A DNA stretch of 30,414 nt from an uncultured Fidelibacterota bacterium (GTDB lineage: Bacteria > Marinisomatota > Marinisomatia > Marinisomatales > UBA1611): the NCBI GenBank assembly GCA_913043185.1, contig CAJWMI010000012.1:1-30414 (forward strand), given 5' to 3'. The position numbers and the translations under genes were made by a program. Below are positions 1 through 8,904 of this stretch, piece by piece; within the stretch, counting starts at the first letter, position 1, and each line of letters opens with the position of its first letter. The notes under the pieces are model-generated. The model did not search any database. It saw only the letters and a list, made by a program, of their open reading frames with translations, and was not told the DNA's origin.

Positions 1-55
1 TCTCATATTCGTGCTGACCTAAAATATTCTTTCTGATAATTTTCTTCTTATATCT

Positions 56-1015
56 ATGGGCATAAAAATAACTGGCACGGGTATATACCTCCCTCCTCAT
101 ATTGAAACATCTAAGGAGACAGCATCATTTATTGATAAAAGCGAAAAATGGATCATCTCAAAGACTGGTGTTGTTGAAAGAAGAAAGTCTGATATTGATG
201 TAGATAAAATGGGAGCTATTGCAGCATCTCAAGCATTAGAAGGAAACGCTAATCCCGATCTGATCATCAATGCCTCAGGCGTACCAAAACAAACGATACC
301 TGATACTTCAGTATTTTTCCAACGAGAGCTGGGCCTAAATGATATTCCATGTTTTAGCATTCACGGAACATGCTTATCGTTTCTTATTGCCCTGAAAAAT
401 GCATCTGCCTTAATTGAGTCTAAATCCTATAATAAGATTCTTATCATATCTGCTGATAGAGGCACAATGGGTAGGAATCCGAATGAGCCGGAAAGTGCGG
501 CACTACTAGGAGACGGCGCTGCTGCAGTATTAATAGAGTCCGGAGATAAAATAAATAATTTTCATTATTGGAAAATGAGTACCTGGTCTGATGGTGCCGA
601 GCTTACAGAAGTTCGTGGCGGCGGCACTGCATTACACCCTCAAAATCCAATTACTAAACCAGAAGACAATCTATTTACAATGGATGGCCCTAACGTATAT
701 AAGATAGCCAGAAAAAAAGCATATAGAATGGTGCAGAAAACTTTTAAATCTGTGGATTTTGAAAAATCAGATGTTTCATGGATAATCCCCCATCAGGCAT
801 CCGAAAAGGCAGTAACTGCCTACCATGAATATGGAGGCTTTGATAAAAACAGAGTGATAAATATTTTAGATAAAACTGGTAACTGTGTAGCTGCTTCGAT
901 GCCAATGGCATTTGTCACTGCAGTTGACGATGGTAGAATAAACCGCGGAGATCTTCTTTATTTTATTGGTACTGGCGCTGGATTATCAATGGCCTGTGCT
1001 TTGGTAAGCTACTAA
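56..1015 (+). CDS. Beta-ketoacyl-ACP synthase III family protein (FabH-like)
   Basis: A cytoplasmic thiolase-fold condensing enzyme. The family joins an acyl-CoA starter to malonyl-ACP at the start of fatty-acid synthesis, or makes related Claisen condensations. The catalytic triad is visible: Cys106 in HGTCLSF, His246 in IIPHQAS and Asn276 in KTGNCVAAS. This is the Cys-His-Asn order of E. coli FabH at almost the same positions. The glycine-rich LLGDGAAAVL stretch and the C-terminal GTGAGLSMACAL are also typical. At 319 residues it has the usual length. The ATG at 56 follows no clear Shine-Dalgarno motif. No fatty-acid gene adjoins it: the next gene encodes a secreted protein, and the left side is cut off at the window edge. 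The HGTCLSFLIAL active-site form is also seen in KASIII relatives that make specialised lipids, so the exact substrate is open. Family certain, role less so. Confidence 0.9.
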   Translation: MGIKITGTGIYLPPHIETSKETASFIDKSEKWIISKTGVVERRKSDIDVDKMGAIAASQALEGNANPDLIINASGVPKQTIPDTSVFFQRELGLNDIPCFSIHGTCLSFLIALKNASALIESKSYNKILIISADRGTMGRNPNEPESAALLGDGAAAVLIESGDKINNFHYWKMSTWSDGAELTEVRGGGTALHPQNPITKPEDNLFTMDGPNVYKIARKKAYRMVQKTFKSVDFEKSDVSWIIPHQASEKAVTAYHEYGGFDKNRVINILDKTGNCVAASMPMAFVTAVDDGRINRGDLLYFIGTGAGLSMACALVSY

Positions 1016-1033
1016 ATCATAACATTGTACCTC

Positions 1034-1057
1034 ATTGAATTATTATTAAAATTCAAT
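1034..1057 (+). terminator. AT-rich hairpin after the KASIII gene
   Basis: Perfect 8-bp inverted repeat ATTGAATT/AATTCAAT around an 8-base loop, about 20 bases past the KASIII stop codon. The stem has low GC and no T-run follows, so an intrinsic terminator is only possible. It could equally be a chance palindrome in AT-rich sequence. Confidence 0.25.
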
Positions 1058-1098
1058 CGAATAAAATCTATACCCTTTTATAATAAAACATATATTTT

Positions 1099-3135
1099 AT
1101 GGCACTAATAGTTTTTCTATTTATAATAAACTCTTTTTTATACCCTTCCATCATCTCTCCCTCTGATTCAGATAGTTTAACTTCGATCCATGTGCTAATT
1201 GAGTGGGAGCAAAGGCCTTATATTAAAGAGTACAATATTCAAATTTCAGAAACAAATAATTTTGACCCTATTCTAATTGATACGGCCTCTAATATTCCTC
1301 TCTTTATTTGCAAAAACAATTTGACCTGGGATAGTCAATACTTTGTTAGAGTTCAATCTGTAGTTGATGAAATCCCTCAGTTAGATTATTACGATACAAC
1401 AACCTTCTATATTCTAAATCCTCAATACACAGATGTAGGCACAATTAATACAGTCACTCATAATGAAAATGAATATTTTGAGGGGATAACTATTTTTGGA
1501 TTGTTTAACCATCATCAGAGTATAGCTTTCGACAAAAATGGGAATGAAATTTGGAACACTGGAGATCACAATAATTTTTTTATGACAACTATTGATCGTT
1601 ATGGAAACTTTAATGGTTTTAAAGATGAAGGAAATGTGAATAAACCAATAAAATTTAATTTCAAAAACGATATACTATGGATTAGCACAGATCATGGAGA
1701 CAGGCACGAATTTAGAGAAATCACTGAAAATCATTACATGTATATTGAGCCAAAATATCAATTCGGTGTAATTCCAAATGGTGAATGGACAAACAGCTTT
1801 ATTCAAATGGGCTATCTTGCAGATGGAGTCACACAAGAATTAAATTGGAAAGCACAACAGATTTGTATAAAAGACCATTTAAATCAAAAAATATGGGAGT
1901 GGGATCCATTTGAATATTTTAGTATGAATGATTTTGATTTATATGGAACCTGGTTTACTGCGGTTCATAATGGTTATTATGATTGGACACACTCAAACTC
2001 TTTCTGGTATAGTGAGCCAGAGAGTGCAATCTATTTATCTTCAAGACATTTATCTAGAATCACCAAGATTGATTATCCTTCCGGAAATATAATCTGGAAT
2101 ATTGGCCCAGGCACAAATCATAACCTCGGCGAAGATAATCTTTGTGATGAAATTGGATTTTCATTCCAACACCATATTCAAGAACTTGATGATGGCAGTT
2201 TATTATTTTTTGATAATGGTAACAGAAGCAATATTTTTAGATCAACAGAGATGAATGAAAGCAGAATCCTCAGACTAAGAATAGATAGTCTAGATTGCGA
2301 AATAGTTTGGGAATATATGTTGCCAGGAACGAATTATAGTAATTCAATGTCCGGTGTAAGTTTATTAGATAATGGAAACTATCTTATCGCCACCAGATCA
2401 GATAGTGGAAAAATAATTGAGGTAAATAATAATAAGGAAACAATTTGGGAGGCTGATCTTAATGTTGACTTACATGAAACAACTCCCGGCATTTACAGGG
2501 CATTCAGAGTTCCATCTATTTTCCCTCAAGCATACTCTGTAGTTTTTAATAATTATGAAAATATTTTAAACAATAAAAAAGGAATAATCTTGGGAAGATC
2601 TGATGATTTATCTGTGGAAATTTATAACGAAGGTGGCTATGGACAAGAATATTCATATTCATTAAGCGACTCACTAGGATTAGAATTTTTTAACAAAACA
2701 GGTACCATATTTATACCTAATAATGAAAAATATAAAATGTCTTTCCCGATGCCAGATTATATACATAAGAGTAATCTTTCAAATAATTTAATATTTAATA
2801 TTATTCCAACGAATCACTCTTATGCCCATAAATCTTATAACATAGATTTATTAATATTTAACTCAAATATTAATAAGGGCCATATTATATCAACCTTCCC
2901 CAATCCTTCAAAATCTGTTACCACTTGTAAAATATATTTACTGGAGAATGAGAATGTTACCTTGCAAGTATTTGACATACTGGGAAATAAAATTGAACAA
3001 TCAAAAGAAAAATTTTACCCTCAAGGATTGAACCATATCAAGTGGAACCCTAGAAATAATCCTAGCGGTGTATATTTATTACAAATAATAACAGATAGTT
3101 TTACTGAAGTAAAAAAATTAATTGTGATCAAATAA
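1099..3135 (+). CDS. Secreted arylsulfotransferase (ASST)-family protein with T9SS-type sorting domain, copy 1
   Basis: Layout of the 678 residues: a hydrophobic N-terminal segment (about 1-20), a fibronectin-III-like domain (about 27-105, with IHVLIEWEQ), a beta-propeller ASST domain (about 115-490), and a C-terminal sorting domain from F600 (FPNP) to the end with a SGVYLLQI core. ASST enzymes move sulfate from aryl sulfate esters to phenols through a sulfo-histidine and do not use PAPS. Residues matching the E. coli enzyme are present: His203, then His298, Asn300 and Arg316 in the same 0/+2/+18 spacing, and His358 in FSFQHH. Compared with the minus-strand copy (4288-6348), the first motif reads RHEF rather than HHDL, and a late YRAHRI motif reads YRAFRV, so activity may be altered. 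The N-terminal hydrophobic segment lacks a lysine or arginine, which is odd for a signal peptide. The gene runs convergent to the LRR gene. Probably exported and surface-attached; substrate unknown. Confidence 0.8.
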   Translation: MALIVFLFIINSFLYPSIISPSDSDSLTSIHVLIEWEQRPYIKEYNIQISETNNFDPILIDTASNIPLFICKNNLTWDSQYFVRVQSVVDEIPQLDYYDTTTFYILNPQYTDVGTINTVTHNENEYFEGITIFGLFNHHQSIAFDKNGNEIWNTGDHNNFFMTTIDRYGNFNGFKDEGNVNKPIKFNFKNDILWISTDHGDRHEFREITENHYMYIEPKYQFGVIPNGEWTNSFIQMGYLADGVTQELNWKAQQICIKDHLNQKIWEWDPFEYFSMNDFDLYGTWFTAVHNGYYDWTHSNSFWYSEPESAIYLSSRHLSRITKIDYPSGNIIWNIGPGTNHNLGEDNLCDEIGFSFQHHIQELDDGSLLFFDNGNRSNIFRSTEMNESRILRLRIDSLDCEIVWEYMLPGTNYSNSMSGVSLLDNGNYLIATRSDSGKIIEVNNNKETIWEADLNVDLHETTPGIYRAFRVPSIFPQAYSVVFNNYENILNNKKGIILGRSDDLSVEIYNEGGYGQEYSYSLSDSLGLEFFNKTGTIFIPNNEKYKMSFPMPDYIHKSNLSNNLIFNIIPTNHSYAHKSYNIDLLIFNSNINKGHIISTFPNPSKSVTTCKIYLLENENVTLQVFDILGNKIEQSKEKFYPQGLNHIKWNPRNNPSGVYLLQIITDSFTEVKKLIVIK

Positions 3136-3177
3136 TCTATATAGATTAATCAATATATTATTTAACCATAAAAGGAT

Positions 3178-3198
3178 TTATTAGACTAATTCTAATAA
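3178..3198. terminator. AT-rich hairpin between convergent genes
   Basis: Inverted repeat TTATTAGA/TCTAATAA with a 5-base loop, lying between the stop codons of the convergent sulfotransferase (ends 3135) and LRR (ends 3221) genes. A second, loopless 16-base palindrome sits at 3133-3148. The location suits a bidirectional terminator, but both stems are nearly all A-T and no strong T-run is present. Confidence 0.3.
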
Positions 3199-3220
3199 TA
3201 ATGATTCTTATTCAATCATA

Positions 3221-4285
3221 TTATTTTGTTAAGATCACCTTCTTAAAAAGTCTGTCTCTTGAGGTTTTTAGTTCAACAAAATATATTCCTGAACTAAACT
3301 CCGATGCATTCCAGTTAAATTTGTAAAGGCCTTTAGATGCATGTGAATCAAATATTATATCGACTAAAAATCCTTTAATATCATAGACTGCGATCGTTAA
3401 CTCTTCATTTTTTAATAGCCTAACCTCAAAGCTAGTTGTAGGGTTGAAAGGATTCGGGTAGGGGCTATCGATCTTAATGCTAGAAGGAAATATGCTTGAC
3501 GCATCAATCATAACATTATCACATTCCTGCTGGGCTTCTATTTGAAATGAATAATAAAACTGATCAAGGCTGACATTAAAATTTTCACTGTTAGAGATAC
3601 AATCAGGTACATTTTCACATAGCCTGTTACCGCCTATGGCAAAATAAGGAAACCACGCGCTGTCGTCGCTGCTCCAGTCAATACTCATAGAACAAATACA
3701 GTCTGGTAGTGTGGTAAGATTATTATTAAATAACCACAGATATTGTAACTCATTCAGATTGCATAAAGATGATGGAAGTGAATCAATCTCATTATATCCA
3801 AGGTCTAAATAGGTTAGATGAGATAGACTGTCAATATCTTCAATGATACTTCTTAGTATATTGTTTGATATGTAAAGAGATCTAAGCTCTGTTAGCATAT
3901 TAAAACTTTCTGGTAATAAAGATATTCTGTTCCACTCAAGATATAAGCCACTTAGGCTGGTCCAGTTTCCAATAGTTTCAGGAAGCGTGTAGATAGTATC
4001 GTTTACTCCTGCACTGTTTCCATAGTTTCCTGCTACAAGTATTTTCAATCTCCCGTCAAACCATGTTTGTGTTCCTAACTCTAAAGCTGAGTCATATTGC
4101 AGCTCGTTTAAACTAATCAGGTCATTCAATGCTTCTAGATCTTGATCATAAAAACAACTATCCCCCGCCAGAATATTTACATTTCCAGGGATAGAATCAA
4201 AGTAAGTAAAAGCACTATCACATTGCGAAAAAACAAATCTTGTTATCAAAGTAAAAGCCAATATGAAATATTTTCTATTGTTCAT
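3221..4285 (-). CDS. Secreted leucine-rich-repeat protein with T9SS-type sorting domain
   Basis: A 354-residue exported protein. The N-terminus (residues 1-20, ending VFSQC) reads as a signal peptide, and the Cys after VFSQ could also suit lipidation. Four or so leucine-rich repeats of the LxxLxLxxNxLxxLP kind occupy roughly residues 100-200, followed by a Cys-containing cap (DCICS, RLCENVPDC). The sorting domain starts at Y276 (YPNPFNP) and ends with a lysine-rich KKVILTK tail, like its two neighbours. LRR modules usually bind protein or glycan partners, so a binding role at the cell surface is inferred and no enzyme motif is seen. The gene starts 2 bases after the stop of the upstream sulfotransferase homologue, so the two are almost certainly cotranscribed. 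The sorting domain implies passage through the outer membrane by a type IX-like system. The ligand cannot be told. Confidence 0.82.
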   Translation of the reverse strand: MNNRKYFILAFTLITRFVFSQCDSAFTYFDSIPGNVNILAGDSCFYDQDLEALNDLISLNELQYDSALELGTQTWFDGRLKILVAGNYGNSAGVNDTIYTLPETIGNWTSLSGLYLEWNRISLLPESFNMLTELRSLYISNNILRSIIEDIDSLSHLTYLDLGYNEIDSLPSSLCNLNELQYLWLFNNNLTTLPDCICSMSIDWSSDDSAWFPYFAIGGNRLCENVPDCISNSENFNVSLDQFYYSFQIEAQQECDNVMIDASSIFPSSIKIDSPYPNPFNPTTSFEVRLLKNEELTIAVYDIKGFLVDIIFDSHASKGLYKFNWNASEFSSGIYFVELKTSRDRLFKKVILTK

Positions 4286-4287
4286 TT

Positions 4288-6348
4288 TTACTTTAGGTAT
4301 AAGACTTTCTTTAGCTGATTTTCATTCCTGTAGTTCAGTCTAATAAAATATACGCCAGATGGTAAACCATCGGCGCTCCATTTAATGTCAAAGTCATGAA
4401 AATTATTATTAATAGGAATGTTTTCAATTAACCTGCCGTTAACATCATGGATCTCAAGATTAGATTCTATATCTTGAATATTAGTTACTCTAATATTAAT
4501 TGTAGAATTAAACGGATTTGGATATGGCGTTAACAAAGAGGCTTGATCAGGTACTAAGAATAAATCTGTGTCAGTATGTAATTGTCCTATAAATAATGGA
4601 GAGGTGACTGTCTTTTGCATTAATGGTTTGTGAACAGGCGTTACTTGAAATTGGCAATGGTTTTCTGTTATTGAGTTATATGTGTTCCCACTAAATGTAA
4701 TAATATGCTGCTCACCAGGTGAAAGATCTATAGAACCATTATAATCACTAAACCAGTCTAGATTTTCAGAAAAATGATAATTATATGTTTCAGATTTTGA
4801 TCCCTCGTTTTTGATAGTAAAAGAAATATTAGCATCACCCTCTGGAAGGTAAACACCCTCGATCTGGCTACTGTTCATCCTAAAGTCATCAATGATAACA
4901 CTAAAGGCTATTGGGTAAAGCCCAGAAATACGATGTGCACGATATACAGCACAAATAGGTTCGCACATATTGTAGTTTCCTTGCCAAACCATCTCACCGT
5001 TTTCGGAAACCTCTAAAGAAGTCCCATTACCTCCTACTGTTGTAATTAGGTAGTTTCCATTATCAAGTTTTTGAGCATTTCCTGATGCAAAACCAAACAA
5101 ATTCTCGGGGAGAGAATATTCCCAAACAATATCAGCAAGGTCATTGTCAATTGAAATCTCAATCGCCCTTGTTATGGGTGTAGATGTACCTAAAAATTCT
5201 TGACTAAGGTTACCGTTATCAAGCGTTACAATATTCCCGTTATCAAGTCTCTGTAGGCTATGCTGAAAGCTAAACCCAATATCATGACCTATGGTAACGT
5301 CGCCTGATGGCATATCGCGGCCCATGTTCCATATGATATCTCCACTTGGGTATGAAATTTTTGTTATTCTTGAAAGGTGCCTAGTGGATATATATATTGC
5401 ACTTTCCTCCTCGGAAAATATTACAGCATTGACATGTGTCCAGTCATACTCCTGATAGCCAGTAGAGCTGGGAAGCCAGGTTCCACCTATTGCGTCAAAA
5501 TCATCCATAGAAAAATAATCAAACACGCTCCAGCTCCATATTTCCTCTTTGGTATCTTTATCCCACTCCACAATCCTATCACCTACCCAAGGAAATTCTA
5601 GCGTAATACCATTGGCTGAAAATCCAAATCCCTGGTAGCTAGATGTCCATGACCCAATAGGTATAGGCCCTAATTGACTTACCGCAACAATACCCAAATA
5701 ATTTCCATTAGGGAGCTTAATTAAATCATGGTGCAAGAATTCCTCATTTGGCTCTTCCCAGATAAAATCATTATCAATTGAAAAATCGACTCCTGGAAGA
5801 TTATTCTCTAAAGAAGGGTCTGAATAACAGCCTAGCAAGTCAAGATAGGGTGTAGAATTATAGTAGACAATATTATGATCACCGGTATTCCATACCTCCC
5901 TGCCATTTTGATCAATCATTGCACTAAAATAGTTATAGAAAGAACCAAAAATAGTCAATCCTGAATTAAACTGCTGATCATTATATAGATTAGCCGTTGC
6001 ATCTGAGCGTTTTGCATCTGTAGTAAATGTATTTGCACCTGACCATGAACCCTGTTGGTTATTATAAACAGGTTTAATTCTCCAGTAATAATTATTGCTC
6101 CATTCAATATTATTCTTTTCAATAAACACTAGAGAACTAACGATAGTATCAGAAACTACTGAACTAAAATCATCCTGACTTGAGATCTGGAATCTATATT
6201 CTAGAGCATCTGGAATTTGCTCCCATTCGAATAACACATGTACATAGTTTAGTATACTATTATTAGCTGGTGAAACAAGCTCTGCGTAGAGTGCGGAATA
6301 AAAAATCAAAAATCGAATAAAAATGTATAAAAATATATTTTTTAGCAT
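4288..6348 (-). CDS. Secreted arylsulfotransferase (ASST)-family protein with T9SS-type sorting domain, copy 2
   Basis: Paralogue of the plus-strand gene at 1099-3135 with the same plan: signal peptide (MLKNIFLYIF to ALYA), a fibronectin-III-like domain (HVLFEWEQ), an ASST beta-propeller, and a sorting domain from Y609 (YPNPFN). The family transfers sulfate between phenolic compounds outside the cytoplasm. Active-site matches to E. coli AssT are His206/His207 (FLHHDL), His305, Asn307 and Arg323 (spacing 0/+2/+18), and His363 (FSFQHS). The YRAHRI motif, altered in the other copy, is intact here. The frame stays open to a TTG at 6360, but the ATG at 6348 gives a cleaner signal peptide and is preferred (686 residues). 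The gene lies between the PAPS-synthesis gene, about 36 bases upstream, and the LRR gene, 2 bases downstream, in one likely operon. Natural sulfate donor and acceptor are unknown. Confidence 0.82.
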   Translation of the reverse strand: MLKNIFLYIFIRFLIFYSALYAELVSPANNSILNYVHVLFEWEQIPDALEYRFQISSQDDFSSVVSDTIVSSLVFIEKNNIEWSNNYYWRIKPVYNNQQGSWSGANTFTTDAKRSDATANLYNDQQFNSGLTIFGSFYNYFSAMIDQNGREVWNTGDHNIVYYNSTPYLDLLGCYSDPSLENNLPGVDFSIDNDFIWEEPNEEFLHHDLIKLPNGNYLGIVAVSQLGPIPIGSWTSSYQGFGFSANGITLEFPWVGDRIVEWDKDTKEEIWSWSVFDYFSMDDFDAIGGTWLPSSTGYQEYDWTHVNAVIFSEEESAIYISTRHLSRITKISYPSGDIIWNMGRDMPSGDVTIGHDIGFSFQHSLQRLDNGNIVTLDNGNLSQEFLGTSTPITRAIEISIDNDLADIVWEYSLPENLFGFASGNAQKLDNGNYLITTVGGNGTSLEVSENGEMVWQGNYNMCEPICAVYRAHRISGLYPIAFSVIIDDFRMNSSQIEGVYLPEGDANISFTIKNEGSKSETYNYHFSENLDWFSDYNGSIDLSPGEQHIITFSGNTYNSITENHCQFQVTPVHKPLMQKTVTSPLFIGQLHTDTDLFLVPDQASLLTPYPNPFNSTINIRVTNIQDIESNLEIHDVNGRLIENIPINNNFHDFDIKWSADGLPSGVYFIRLNYRNENQLKKVLYLK

Positions 6349-6384
6349 TAAAAATTTCAATAATATAATTTAACTAAATAAAGT

Positions 6385-8046
6385 TTAAATATATCCTAAC
6401 TCTTTGATCTTATGATAAATCTGATCCACTAGTTTTTCTGGAGCGATCCCACTTGAATCAATAATGATTTCAGCATTTTTCGGCGCCTCGTATGGGTCTG
6501 AAATACCTGTAAACTCTTTAATAACACCTTCCCTAGCCAGTTTATATAGGCCTTTTACATCACGCTCTTCACACTTATCTATAGAGGTAGACACGTAAAT
6601 CTCAATATATCCACCTAGCTTTGAGATCAATTTTCTATTAAACCTTCTATCTTTTTTATACGGGGCTATCGGCGCACAAATTGCTATTCCTTTATTTTTA
6701 GTAATCTCACTAGCAACAAACCCAATTCGTCTTACATTTAATGATCTATGCTCCTTTGAAAATCCTAACTCACTAGATAAGTGTGTTCTAACTATATCTC
6801 CATCCAATAATGTTACAGGTCGATTTCCATTTTCTAATAGTTTGATCAATAAACCATTTGCAAGCGTAGACTTCCCTGAGCCAGATAAACCGGTAAAAAA
6901 GATTGTAAAACCTCTTTCTGCTTTTGGAGGCCTCGATTTTTGCAGTTCTTTTGCTACCTCTTGATAGGTGAACCAATCAGGTATATCCGTTCCCTTATCT
7001 AAATGTTTACGCAGCTCAGATCCTGATACCATTTTATAATCGATTCCATCAGGTACCTCATCGATGGGCTTGTAAGAATTCTGATCAGGAAGGTAAACTA
7101 AAAATTTAAACGGAACCATCTGAATACCTATCTCATCTTTATACTTTTTGATAATATCCTGAGCATCATATGGCCCATAAAATGGATTGCCATCCTTATC
7201 ATTCCCGGGACCAGCATGGTCTCTACCTACAATTAAATGTGTGCACCCATAATTTTTTCTTATGATAGCATGCCAAAGAGCCTCTCTAGGGCCACCCATG
7301 CGCATCGCCAGAGGCAATAAGCTTAGTATCACTGAATTATCTGGGTATTTGTCCAACACATGATTATAACAACGAACTCTAGTATAATGATCTACATCTC
7401 CTGGCTTGGTCATTCCGACTACCGGGTGAATTAATAGATTCGCATTTATTTCTTTCATTGCACTTAAAGTCATTTCAACATGGGCACGATGAAGAGGGTT
7501 CCGAGTTTGAAATGCAACAATATTATTCCATCCCATTTCCTGAAATTTTTGTTTTAAAACCTCAGGAGTATGTCTTAAGTGTTGATAATCGTAATGGCGA
7601 GGAGATTCAATACAATCTAGGGGTCCTCCAATATATGATGGATTACATTCGTTTAATAAATAATCAACACCGGGGTGACAATCATCATCTGTTCCAAAAA
7701 CTAATTTTGCCTCTTTTATCCTGTCTGGCACCCAGATATCAGTTATTTCCATGATTGCTAAAGAAAAACCTTCTTTATCTTTTAATGTAATTTTATTGCC
7801 AATAGATATTGACTGAGTAAACTCAGATGTCACATCAAGCATTATTGGGATTGGCCATAGTGTCCCATCATTTAGTCTTAAATCATTTATTACAGATTCA
7901 TAATCATCTTTACCAAGAAATCCACTTAATGGAGAAAAACCGCCATTAAGGATCATTTCAAGATCACAGATCTGCCTGTCATTTAATACCCAACTAGGAT
8001 AGTTAATTGATTTATCCTTTAATATATTTTTTGATTGATCGTTCAT
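6385..8046 (-). CDS. Bifunctional ATP sulfurylase / APS kinase
   Basis: Makes APS from ATP and sulfate, then PAPS from APS and ATP, in the cytoplasm. The sulfurylase half (about 1-370) has QTRNPLHRAH at 180-189 and GRDHAG at 274-279, the nucleotide-binding signatures of Sat. The kinase half (about 378-553) has a complete P-loop GLSGSGKST at 386-394, the DGD motif at 415-417 and the conserved ERDVKGLYKLAREG stretch. Both halves therefore look active, unlike the fungal enzyme whose kinase half is degenerate. The order sulfurylase-kinase matches the Aquifex-type fusion and is the reverse of animal PAPS synthases. The APS-kinase SP[YF] motif reads APY here, which I recall from other bacterial fusions. 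About 66 bases separate it from the LolA-like gene upstream, enough for its own promoter. No PAPS reductase gene is in the window, so assimilation versus sulfation cannot be decided. Confidence 0.95.
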   Translation of the reverse strand: MNDQSKNILKDKSINYPSWVLNDRQICDLEMILNGGFSPLSGFLGKDDYESVINDLRLNDGTLWPIPIMLDVTSEFTQSISIGNKITLKDKEGFSLAIMEITDIWVPDRIKEAKLVFGTDDDCHPGVDYLLNECNPSYIGGPLDCIESPRHYDYQHLRHTPEVLKQKFQEMGWNNIVAFQTRNPLHRAHVEMTLSAMKEINANLLIHPVVGMTKPGDVDHYTRVRCYNHVLDKYPDNSVILSLLPLAMRMGGPREALWHAIIRKNYGCTHLIVGRDHAGPGNDKDGNPFYGPYDAQDIIKKYKDEIGIQMVPFKFLVYLPDQNSYKPIDEVPDGIDYKMVSGSELRKHLDKGTDIPDWFTYQEVAKELQKSRPPKAERGFTIFFTGLSGSGKSTLANGLLIKLLENGNRPVTLLDGDIVRTHLSSELGFSKEHRSLNVRRIGFVASEITKNKGIAICAPIAPYKKDRRFNRKLISKLGGYIEIYVSTSIDKCEERDVKGLYKLAREGVIKEFTGISDPYEAPKNAEIIIDSSGIAPEKLVDQIYHKIKELGYI

Positions 8047-8112
8047 AATATTGTTAAATCAACTTTTCTAATTATTAATTATATAAACTCTAATACAGAT
8101 AATAATATTTGT

Positions 8113-8904
8113 TTAATCTTGCTGAATTAAAAAAGCTTCAGTAAATATCTCATCATCTAATTTTGCATCAGGCTTAAATGCTTCTACTCTCATAATCGTA
8201 TGGTTGCCATTCGGTTTATGCATTTCCAACACAGTAGGTAGCCAATAGTTTCCTTTTTTTATTATATCTTTTACGAATAATGTTTTATCCAACACTGATT
8301 CTTTAGAAAAATATTCTATTTTCCTTATCTGCCATAATTTTTCATCTACAAAAATCTTTTTCCCCCAATAAGAACTTTTTCTAATTGGTTTTGAAAGCAA
8401 GACAATACAACTATGATTATCCACTTTTTTCATTCCATCTAAAATAAAAGTATCATCATCAATGTTACGATTATCTAGGTCTTCATATATAAAGTCTGTT
8501 GCCATAAAGGACTTTCCTTTTTCTTTAGACTTAACACGTTTAGCTAATTTTAATTTGGGAAGAAAAAACCACTGATCTGATGAACCATCATCCTTTATCC
8601 AGCTTAATAAACCTGTACCATTAACCGATTTTGGTTTTAAAAATTTCACCAGAGACTTTTTAGAGTGTTCTCCTGATCTATATTGTTTATCATATTTTAA
8701 AAAAGCTCGAGTTTTTCGTTTAGTCTTGCCAGACTTCTTTCTAACAATTTCTAGATGTATCTCTGATATAGATGATAATGGCTTTGGAGTATTCATGACC
8801 TTTTCCATTACACCAATTGCAGTATAATTTTTATCAAAAGAGTAGACAAAGGAAAAATAAATAACAAAAATGAAAAATTTATTCAGATTCATTTTCTTTT
8901 TCAT
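8113..8904 (-). CDS. Periplasmic LolA-like outer-membrane lipoprotein-sorting family protein
   Basis: A 263-residue protein with an N-terminal signal peptide (lysine-rich start, hydrophobic FFIFVIYFSFVYS). The rest has the pattern of the LolA-like family often filed as outer membrane lipoprotein-sorting protein: KFLKPKSVNGTGLLSW, a WFFLPKLKLAKRV stretch, and SFMATDFIYEDL near the middle. Such proteins have a half-barrel fold that binds lipid or lipoprotein acyl chains and are typically encoded beside MMPL/RND exporters, as here. A periplasmic carrier working with the upstream exporter is inferred. The start overlaps the end of the 107-residue gene by 26 bases. An internal ATG at 8892 would shorten it by four residues and leave a 14-base overlap; the longer start adds useful positive charge and is kept. 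Cargo unknown. Confidence 0.8.
   Translation of the reverse strand: MKKKMNLNKFFIFVIYFSFVYSFDKNYTAIGVMEKVMNTPKPLSSISEIHLEIVRKKSGKTKRKTRAFLKYDKQYRSGEHSKKSLVKFLKPKSVNGTGLLSWIKDDGSSDQWFFLPKLKLAKRVKSKEKGKSFMATDFIYEDLDNRNIDDDTFILDGMKKVDNHSCIVLLSKPIRKSSYWGKKIFVDEKLWQIRKIEYFSKESVLDKTLFVKDIIKKGNYWLPTVLEMHKPNGNHTIMRVEAFKPDAKLDDEIFTEAFLIQQD

Noticed and set aside
1079..1084. TATAAT before the plus-strand sulfotransferase gene as a -10 element
   Set aside because: No -35 match at a proper distance, the motif is frequent by chance at this base composition, and it would leave almost no leader.
3133..3148. 16-base perfect palindrome directly at the end of the plus-strand sulfotransferase gene
   Set aside because: It has no loop and is mostly A-T, so a stable hairpin is unlikely; noted only beside the nearby inverted repeat.
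7458..7754. 98-residue plus-strand reading frame
   Set aside because: Antisense to the ATP sulfurylase domain with its nucleotide-binding motif; no supporting features.
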